Shown: positions 31,480-36,623 of the stretch, piece after piece
How positions within the stretch are numbered: position 1 is the stretch's first letter
Layout of the letters: each line of letters starts with the position of its first letter
Assembly (NCBI GenBank): GCA_964497475.1
Contig: CAZCDM010000003.1
Coordinates: 1-36,623, forward strand
DNA from: CAZCDM01 sp964497475
GTDB taxonomy: Bacteria > Planctomycetota > Phycisphaerae > SM23-33
DNA: 36,623 bases
Direction of reading: 5' to 3'
Notes under the pieces: generated by a model
What the model was told of the DNA's origin: nothing
Seen by the model: the letters and a program-made list of their open reading frames with translations, nothing else
The model's database searches: none
Program-made: the position numbers and the translations under genes

Positions 31480-32595
31480 ATGGAACCACGCGAGATCATT
31501 CATACCATCGGCCCGGCCGTTCGGGCGGTCGTCTTCGTCCAGACCGGGCGCTTGCCGATCTACCGCTTCACCGAAGACGCCGAGGCGATGGACAAAAACT
31601 ACCCCTGCGTTCTCGATCTGGCCGACACGACGGCGCAGACATCGGCCGGGCAGCTCATTGAGCAGTTCCGCCAGGAGCTGACGCGCTGCCATTGTCAGTC
31701 GCCCGACGTGGTGAAGCTCGCCGGGCTTGGGCTCTTCGAGCGGATGGACGATCCGCTGGCCGAGCCGACCGGCCGGGTGGCGGGCAAGGTGGCGATGGTG
31801 ACCGGGGCGGCGCAGGGCTTCGGCCTGGAGATCGCCCAGAACCTCGCCGGCCAGGGCGCGTGGGTGGTGCTGGCCGACATCAACGAATCCGGCGCACGCG
31901 AGGCCGCCGAGGCGCTGTGCGAAGCGCACGGCCCCGGCCAGGCCATCGGCATGGGCATGAACGTGACCGACCCGGCCAGCATTGCCGGGGCCGTCGACCA
32001 GGTCGTCCGCCGCTTCGGCGGGCTGGACGTGCTGGTCTCCAACGCCGGCGTGCTCAAGGCCGAGTCGGTCAAGACCCAGCCGCTGAAGGATTTTCAGTTT
32101 GTCACGGACGAGAACTACACGGGGTACTTCCTGTGCGTCCAGGCGGTGGCGCCGCTGCTGGCCGCCGCCCATGCAGCCGAGGCGAGCTACACGAGCGACA
32201 TCATCCAGATCAACTCCAAGAGCGGGCTGGAAGGCTCGAACCGCAACGCCGCCTACGCGGGCAGCAAGTTCGGCGGCCTGGGCCTGACCCAGAGCTTCGC
32301 TCTGGAGCTGATCGAGGACGGCGTGAAAGTCAACTCGATCTGCCCGGGGAACCTCTTCGACGGGCCGCTGTGGTCCGACCCGGAGGATGGCCTGTTCGTG
32401 CAGTACCTGCGGACGGGCAAGGTCGAAGGCGCCAAGACCATCGAGGACGTCCGCCGGGGCTACGAAGCCAAAGTGCCCATGGGCCGAGGCTACGAGACCA
32501 CCGACGTGACGCGGGCGATCTACTACCTCATCGAACAGCAGTACGAAACCGGCCAGGCCCTGCCCGTCACCGGCGGACAGGTGTTGTTGAAGTAA
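31480..32595 (+). CDS. Short-chain dehydrogenase, sorbitol-6-phosphate 2-dehydrogenase-like, with N-terminal extension
   Basis: Residues about 98-371 are a classical SDR: VTGAAQGFG (107-115), Asp133 after the second strand (NAD preference), NAG (188-190), then IIQINSKSGLEGSNRNAAYA with catalytic Ser near 246-248, Tyr259 and Lys263. The IIQINSKSG, KFGGLGLTQS and C-terminal TGGQVLLK words match E. coli SrlD, which converts sorbitol 6-phosphate to fructose 6-phosphate. The first 97 residues (MEPREIIHTIGPAVRAVVFV...) are extra; they contain VVKLAGLGLF, loosely like the aldolase-to-SDR linker of bifunctional aldolase/dehydrogenases. It follows E3 and precedes the zinc-type dehydrogenase. A phosphorylated polyol substrate fits the DeoR regulator, but this is inference. 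Confidence 0.85.
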   Translation: MEPREIIHTIGPAVRAVVFVQTGRLPIYRFTEDAEAMDKNYPCVLDLADTTAQTSAGQLIEQFRQELTRCHCQSPDVVKLAGLGLFERMDDPLAEPTGRVAGKVAMVTGAAQGFGLEIAQNLAGQGAWVVLADINESGAREAAEALCEAHGPGQAIGMGMNVTDPASIAGAVDQVVRRFGGLDVLVSNAGVLKAESVKTQPLKDFQFVTDENYTGYFLCVQAVAPLLAAAHAAEASYTSDIIQINSKSGLEGSNRNAAYAGSKFGGLGLTQSFALELIEDGVKVNSICPGNLFDGPLWSDPEDGLFVQYLRTGKVEGAKTIEDVRRGYEAKVPMGRGYETTDVTRAIYYLIEQQYETGQALPVTGGQVLLK

Positions 32596-32610
32596 AACGG
32601 GAGTCAGGAG

Positions 32611-32820
32611 TCAGCAACAACACACGGCAACAGCAAACAACAACAGTAAACGACAACAGTAAACAGCAACAACAAGCAGCAACCGCAACCGGCAACAACA
32701 AGCGGCGACAGCAAGCGGCCGCGATATCTGATCCCCGGCATCCAGAACCCAGCATCTGAGATCCGACATCTGAAATCCGAACCAGGCATTACGCATTTGA
32801 TATCTGCCCTCTGAAATCCA
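32611..32820. repeat. Low-complexity CAA-rich tract and short tandem repeats
   Basis: The gap between the SDR and MDR genes first holds GGAGTCAGGAGTCAG (32601-32615), then about 100 bases of CAACA/CAGCAA/AACAGTAAAC repeats, then degenerate ATCTGAAATCCGA units, with two 14-base units in tandem at 32753-32780 differing at one base. AAACAGCAACAACAA (32661-32675) is the exact complement of 27495-27509 in the E2 leader. No gene is present. Confidence 0.8.
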
Positions 32821-32829
32821 AGGACACTC

Positions 32830-34452
32830 ATGACAGCCATTCCCGAAACGCAATACGCCGTGCAGCTCATCGGCCCGGACGAACTGACCCTCAACACCGC
32901 CAAGCCGGTCCACCAGCCCGGCCCGCACCAGATCCTGATGCGAACCGAGTGCGTGGGGCTGTGCTTTTCCGACCTGAAGCTGCTCAAGCAGTTCAGCAAG
33001 CACGTCCGCAAGGGCCCGGTCATCAAGGGCATTGACCCGGCGGTTCTCGATGCGCTGCCGAGCTACGTTCCCGGCGAGAAGCCCACCGTGCCTGGCCATG
33101 AAGCCATCGCGGAGATCATCGCCGTCGGCGAGGGTGTCACGCAGCACGAGGTGGGCGAGCGGGTGCTCGTCCAGGCCGACTGGCGCGAGCTGCGGACGGC
33201 CGAGAGCAACGGCGCGTTCGGCTACGACTTTGAAGGCGCCCTGGGCGAGTACATCCTGCTCGACGAGCGGGTGGTCATCGAGCCCAGCACGGGCCAGCGA
33301 TACCTCCTGCCGGTGGGTGGGGAGCAGAGCAGCTCGGCCCTGGCGCTGGTCGAGCCCTGGGCCTGCGTGGAAGATTCCTACGTCACGCCGGAGCGGCAGA
33401 GCGTTCTGCCGGGCGGGCAGCTGCTGGTGGTCGCCGCCGAGGGGTGCACCCCGGCCGGCCTGGACAAAGCCCAGGCCAACGGACCGGCCGGCGAGATCAC
33501 GCAGGCCGAGCCCGGCCAGGTTGCCGACCTGCCGGACGAAGCATATGACGACATCATCACGTTCGGCGTCGATCGGGCGACGATTGAAGCCTTGTGCGAC
33601 AAGCTGGCGCCGAAGGGCATTTTCAATATTGCCCAGTGCGGCCAGCCGTTCGGCGAGCCGGTGGCCATCGACGTCGGGCGGGTGCATTACGGCATGTGCC
33701 GGTGGATCGGCACGACCGGCAGCAATGCCGGCGAGAGCTACGCGACGATTCCCGCCGACGGCGAGCTGCGCGACGGCGATAAGGTGCTGATCGTCGGTGC
33801 TGGCGGGCCGATGGGGCAGATGCACGTGATTCGCGTGCTGACGGCCGGGCGGAAGGATTTGTACGTGGTCGGTACGGACTTCGACTCGCCGCGGCTGGCG
33901 TCGCTGGAGTCCAAGGCGCGACCCGTCGCCGAGGCCAACGGCTGCGGACTGTGCCTCGTCAATCCGCAGGAAGAAGACCTCGACGGCGAGTGGACCTACA
34001 CCGCCCTGATGGCGCCGATACCAGCCCTGGTCGCCCAGGCCATTGTCGACAGCGACACCGGCGGGCTGATCAACCTCTTCGCGGGCATCCCGGCCGGGAC
34101 GCGCCACGAGCTGGACCTCGATACCTACATCGCCCGCAAGCAGTGGATGTTCGGCACGAGCGGCTCGACGATTCGCGACATGCAGCTGGTCCAGCAGAAG
34201 GTCGAAACCGGCCAGATGGACACCAACGTCAGCGTCGATGCGATCTGCGGCATGGCCGGTGCGATCGACGGCATTCGCGCGGTAGAAAACCGCACGCTGG
34301 CGGGCAAAATTCTCGTCTACCCGCAGCTGCACGAAACGCCGCTGATCCCGCTGGCCGAGCTGGGCAAGCACTACCCCAGCGTAGCCGAGAAGCTCTCCGG
34401 CGGCGTCTGGACGCTCGAAGCCGAGCAGGAATTGCTCAAAGTCGGACGATAA
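32830..34452 (+). CDS. Medium-chain zinc-type dehydrogenase with two Rossmann-like halves (L-sorbose-1-phosphate reductase-like)
   Basis: The 540-residue protein is about 170 longer than ordinary alcohol dehydrogenases. The N-terminal GroES-like domain has the catalytic-zinc pattern ECVGLCFSDLK (Cys45) and PGHEA (His90, Glu91), then EPWACVEDS, but lacks the four-cysteine structural zinc loop. Residues about 190-305 look like one Rossmann half (GGQLLVVAAEG, YDDIITFGVDR, GIFNIAQCG, WIGTTGSNAG) without a G-x-G-x-x-G. A second, complete one follows (VLIVGAGGPMGQMHVIRVL near 322, VVGTDFDSPRLASLE, FGTSGSTIRDM). The G-P-M-G-Q-M-H word recalls SorE, L-sorbose-1-phosphate reductase. AAGGA lies 6 bases before the ATG. 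Together with the SrlD-like neighbour it could interconvert keto-sugar and polyol phosphates. Confidence 0.8.
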   Translation: MTAIPETQYAVQLIGPDELTLNTAKPVHQPGPHQILMRTECVGLCFSDLKLLKQFSKHVRKGPVIKGIDPAVLDALPSYVPGEKPTVPGHEAIAEIIAVGEGVTQHEVGERVLVQADWRELRTAESNGAFGYDFEGALGEYILLDERVVIEPSTGQRYLLPVGGEQSSSALALVEPWACVEDSYVTPERQSVLPGGQLLVVAAEGCTPAGLDKAQANGPAGEITQAEPGQVADLPDEAYDDIITFGVDRATIEALCDKLAPKGIFNIAQCGQPFGEPVAIDVGRVHYGMCRWIGTTGSNAGESYATIPADGELRDGDKVLIVGAGGPMGQMHVIRVLTAGRKDLYVVGTDFDSPRLASLESKARPVAEANGCGLCLVNPQEEDLDGEWTYTALMAPIPALVAQAIVDSDTGGLINLFAGIPAGTRHELDLDTYIARKQWMFGTSGSTIRDMQLVQQKVETGQMDTNVSVDAICGMAGAIDGIRAVENRTLAGKILVYPQLHETPLIPLAELGKHYPSVAEKLSGGVWTLEAEQELLKVGR

Positions 34453-34492
34453 TCGACAAAACCTCCGTTTTTTTGCGTTGCAAGGGCGGGGT

Positions 34493-34505
34493 GGGTACGG
34501 TACCC
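34493..34505. promoter_or_regulatory. Palindrome between MDR and gnd
   Basis: GGGTAC-G-GTACCC is a perfect 13-base palindrome in the 157-base gap, of operator size. No regulator is assigned to it. A TTTTTTT run at 34468-34474 lacks a stem. Confidence 0.4.
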
Positions 34506-34569
34506 TTCAACATTCGTTTCCACAGCAGAATCGGCCGGGCCAGGTGGTCCGCCCGCACTGCCTGCCAGC

Positions 34570-34597
34570 TTGACCGGGCCCCGCGTCCCAATATACA
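34570..34597 (+). promoter_or_regulatory. Possible gnd promoter
   Basis: TTGACC (34570-34575) and TATACA (34592-34597) are 16 bases apart, good hexamers. However, the -10 would be only 12 bases before the ATG and the AGGAG ribosome-binding site would be left out of the transcript, so the call is weak. Confidence 0.3.
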
Positions 34598-34609
34598 GGA
34601 GCAACACAC

Positions 34610-36088
34610 ATGCCGGAACCTTCCGCAGATATCGGACTCATTGGCCTGGCCGTGATGGGCCAGAACCTCGTGCTGAACATGGAAGACCACGGGTACACCG
34701 TGGCGGTCTTCAACCGGACGGTCGAAAAGGTCGACCGTTTCGTCCAAGGCGAGGCCAAGGGCAAGAAGATCATCGGCTGCCACAGCATTGAAGAGCTCGT
34801 CGCCGCCCTCAAGCCGCCGCGCCGCGTGATGCTGCTGGTCAAGGCCGGCGATGCGGTGGACAAGTTCATCGAAATGATCCTGCCGCACCTGGACGATGGC
34901 GACATCATCATCGACGGCGGCAACAGCAACTGGCAGGACACGCTCCGCCGGTGCAAGGCGATCGAAAAGGCCGGCAAGCTTTACATCGGCACGGGCGTTT
35001 CCGGTGGTGAGGAAGGCGCCCGCCGCGGGCCGAGCATCATGCCCGGCGGCAGCGACGACGCCTGGCCGCACGTAAAAAATATCTTCCAGGATATCTCCGC
35101 CAAGGCGACCAACCCCAACACCGGCGCCGAAGAGCCCTGCTGCGAGTGGGTCGGCAGCGACGGGGCGGGCCACTTCGTGAAGATGGTCCACAACGGCATT
35201 GAGTATGGCGATATGCAGCTGATCTGCGAAGCCTACGACCTGATGAAATCCATCGGCATGACCAACGAGCAGATGCACAAGGCCTTCGCCGAGTGGAACG
35301 AGGGCGACCTCGACAGCTACCTCATCGAGATCACCCGCGACATCCTCGGGACCAGGGACGAGGAGGGCAACTACGTGCTGGACCTGATCCAGGACCGCGC
35401 CGGCCAGAAGGGCACGGGCAAGTGGACGGCCATCAACGCCCTGGATCTCGGCCAGCCGCTGACGCTGATCGGCGAGGCGGTCTTCGCCCGCTGCCTCTCG
35501 GCCATCAAGGACGAACGCGAAAAGGCCTCGACCAAACTCCGTGGCCCGCGGGTCAAGCCCATCGAAGACCCCGTCAAACAGGAGAAGTTCGTCGAGGATA
35601 TCCGCCAGGCGCTCTACGCCAGCAAAATCGTCAGCTACGCCCAGGGCTTCCAGCTGCTGCGTGCGGCGGCCAAGGAGTTCAAGTGGAAGCTCGACTACGG
35701 CGAGATCGCCATGATGTGGCGCGGCGGATGCATCATCCGCAGCCAGTTCCTCGGATTCATCAAGGAAGCCTTCGACAAGCGCAAGCGCCTGGTGAACCTT
35801 CTGCTCGACCCGTACTTCAAGAAGGCCGTCCGACAGAGCCAGAAGGGCTGGCGACGCACCATCCAGCAGGCCGTCAAGTGGGGCATCCCGACGCCGGCCT
35901 TCAGCAGTGCACTGGCCTACTTCGATGGCTACCGCCGCGAGCGCCTGCCGGCCAACCTGCTCCAGGCCCAGCGGGACTACTTCGGCGCCCACACCTACGA
36001 GCGCGTCGACAAGGAGCCCGGCGAGTTCTTCCACACCAACTGGACCGGCACGGGCGGCGACGTCACCGCCAGCACCTACGACGTCTAA
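34610..36088 (+). CDS. gnd: 6-phosphogluconate dehydrogenase, decarboxylating
   Basis: The 492-residue enzyme oxidises and decarboxylates 6-phosphogluconate to ribulose 5-phosphate with NADP+, in the pentose phosphate pathway. It has the dinucleotide motif IGLAVMGQNL with FNRTVEKVDRF (the Asn-Arg-Thr that contacts the NADP+ phosphate), GTGVSGGEEGARRGPSIMPG, and the catalytic HFVKMVHNGIEYGDMQL with its Lys and Asn. The C-terminal tail with the substrate residues is complete (GYRRERLPANLLQAQRDYFG, HTYERV, HTNW). Length matches the long homodimeric form (about 468-490). AGGAG lies 8 bases before the ATG. It follows the sugar-dehydrogenase genes and makes the same class of ketose phosphate, so it may be functionally linked, but it is also a housekeeping gene. 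Confidence 0.97.
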   Translation: MPEPSADIGLIGLAVMGQNLVLNMEDHGYTVAVFNRTVEKVDRFVQGEAKGKKIIGCHSIEELVAALKPPRRVMLLVKAGDAVDKFIEMILPHLDDGDIIIDGGNSNWQDTLRRCKAIEKAGKLYIGTGVSGGEEGARRGPSIMPGGSDDAWPHVKNIFQDISAKATNPNTGAEEPCCEWVGSDGAGHFVKMVHNGIEYGDMQLICEAYDLMKSIGMTNEQMHKAFAEWNEGDLDSYLIEITRDILGTRDEEGNYVLDLIQDRAGQKGTGKWTAINALDLGQPLTLIGEAVFARCLSAIKDEREKASTKLRGPRVKPIEDPVKQEKFVEDIRQALYASKIVSYAQGFQLLRAAAKEFKWKLDYGEIAMMWRGGCIIRSQFLGFIKEAFDKRKRLVNLLLDPYFKKAVRQSQKGWRRTIQQAVKWGIPTPAFSSALAYFDGYRRERLPANLLQAQRDYFGAHTYERVDKEPGEFFHTNWTGTGGDVTASTYDV

Positions 36089-36131
36089 GCCAACCGGCCT
36101 GACTGCAACCCCCGCCCGGCGAGCAACCCCC

Positions 36132-36163
36132 GCCCGGCGAGCGTCCCTCGCCGGGCTTTTTTT
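36132..36163 (+). terminator. Rho-independent terminator of gnd
   Basis: GCCCGGCGAG (36132-36141) pairs perfectly with CTCGCCGGGC (36147-36156) around CGTCC, followed by seven T. The left arm lies in an 18-base tandem repeat (36107-36124 and 36125-36142). Confidence 0.95.
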
Positions 36164-36188
36164 ATGCGCCCCTGCTCGGCGAAAAAAA

Positions 36189-36552
36189 GGTTCATGTCCC
36201 ATTACCGGGGAACCTCTTGGGACCAATGTCGAGAACTCCTGCGAAGAGATGCAGCCGTGGGAGCACTTGTCCTCCCGTAGCTTTGCCGAAGGAGCAAGCC
36301 ACGGTGGAAAGCTACCCGAAAGATCAGCCCCGTGGGGGCAAAAGTATGTAGCCGGGAGCGCGAGCCCCCGGTATCCGGCTTCCGTAAATTCCAGCCCTGA
36401 AAGGGCGACAGAGACGACCGCAACAAGACTTTCGCCCCGTCGGGGCTCATTGCTTTTGGGACACGGTTTCCGGGGGCTCGCGCCCCCGGCTACAAACTGC
36501 CGGGCCTTGGGCCCTGAGAGCTCATCCACTCCCCGCAATCGGGACATGAACC
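36189..36552. mobile_element. 364-bp MITE-like element with terminal inverted repeats
   Basis: The ends GGTTCATGTCCC and GGGACATGAACC are perfect 12-base inverted repeats; over 22 bases, 18 match. It is flanked by A runs on both sides (36182-36188 and 36553-36560), which look like a direct target duplication. Inside are nested palindromes such as CCAGCCCTGAAAGGGCG, GCCCCGTCGGGGC and two opposed copies of a GTAGCCGGG/CCCGGCTAC block near 36350-36380 and 36468-36492. There is no credible transposase gene, so it must be moved in trans or be an immobile repeat. Confidence 0.7.
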
Positions 36553-36591
36553 AAAAAAAATGGGGCCGCGTTCGACAGTGAACGCCGCCCC
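36553..36591 (-). terminator. Rho-independent terminator for a gene beyond the right edge
   Basis: On the minus strand GGGGC (36587-36591), a C-C mismatch and GCGTTC (36580-36585) pair with GAACGC (36568-36573) and GCCCC (36562-36566) around six bases, followed by A and eight T residues. Confidence 0.8.
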
Positions 36592-36612
36592 AACCAAACA
36601 GGATATTCGGTT

Positions 36613-36623
36613 TTACTCGCTGT
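36613..36623 (-). CDS. Possible last codons of a minus-strand gene
   Basis: The edge reads AGC GAG TAA on the minus strand, 21 bases before the terminator above. This is the only stop among the three minus frames here, so a gene ending Ser-Glu-stop is plausible. Nothing can be said of its product. Confidence 0.3.

Noticed and set aside
34436..36547. 703-codon minus-strand open frame
   Set aside because: Antisense to gnd, and it runs through the MITE-like element and both terminators.
35907..36581. 224-codon plus-strand frame reaching into the right-hand element
   Set aside because: It overlaps gnd in another frame, crosses the gnd terminator and translates repeat DNA.

Overview
The window is about 36.6 kb of GC-rich DNA from what looks like a Gram-negative planctomycete, most likely of the Phycisphaerae type. 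The reasons are two proteins ending in an identical PEP-CTERM sorting tag (VPEPATMALLGVGGLTMLARRRNR-type, shown in parts below), a type II pseudopilin of the H-X9-DG kind common in Planctomycetota, a sulfatase remnant, an LptD-like outer-membrane protein, and a fused alpha/beta 2-oxoacid dehydrogenase E1. The assignment is inferred from gene content only; no rRNA or tRNA gene was recognised.

Left part (1-10,200): a minus-strand pair of aroA and a truncated Na+/neurotransmitter-type symporter, a large LptD-like outer-membrane protein, and, diverging from it, a membrane-anchored coiled-coil protein with a BRCT-like C-terminal module. An MFS exporter and a sulfatase reduced to its two ends follow. 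Then come a pseudopilin and a secreted beta-propeller protein whose genes overlap. 

PEP-CTERM region (10,200-12,480): two lamin-tail-domain PEP-CTERM genes on the minus strand share a 76-bp identical 3' end and similar 53-bp upstream elements. A 60-bp identical terminator-bearing block occurs once behind the upstream gene and once with no gene in front of it. The bodies of the two genes differ. This looks like a cassette or duplication structure.

Housekeeping middle (12,480-23,030): GTP-type PEP carboxykinase, then a minus-strand group (small membrane protein, 5-formyl-THF cyclo-ligase, L,D-transpeptidase), rarA/mgsA divergent from glmS, an unknown membrane protein, and an alpha2-type glycyl-tRNA synthetase with an internal stretch of unusual codon use. 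Two palindromic repeat elements lie in the gaps.

Right part (23,030-36,623): an AT-richer two-gene cassette of unknown function with an ATGA overlap, then a DeoR-family regulator overlapping a fused E1 alpha-beta gene on the minus strand. Divergent from these is a plus-strand series: E2 (with a degenerate first lipoyl domain), a YefM/YoeB toxin-antitoxin pair, E3, a sorbitol-6-phosphate-dehydrogenase-like SDR, and an unusual 540-residue zinc-type dehydrogenase with two nucleotide-binding-like halves. 6-phosphogluconate dehydrogenase follows. I read this as a DeoR-controlled sugar or polyol oxidation locus coupled to its own 2-oxoacid dehydrogenase complex; the substrate is unknown. The window ends with a 364-bp MITE-like element inserted beside the terminator of a gene that lies beyond the right edge.
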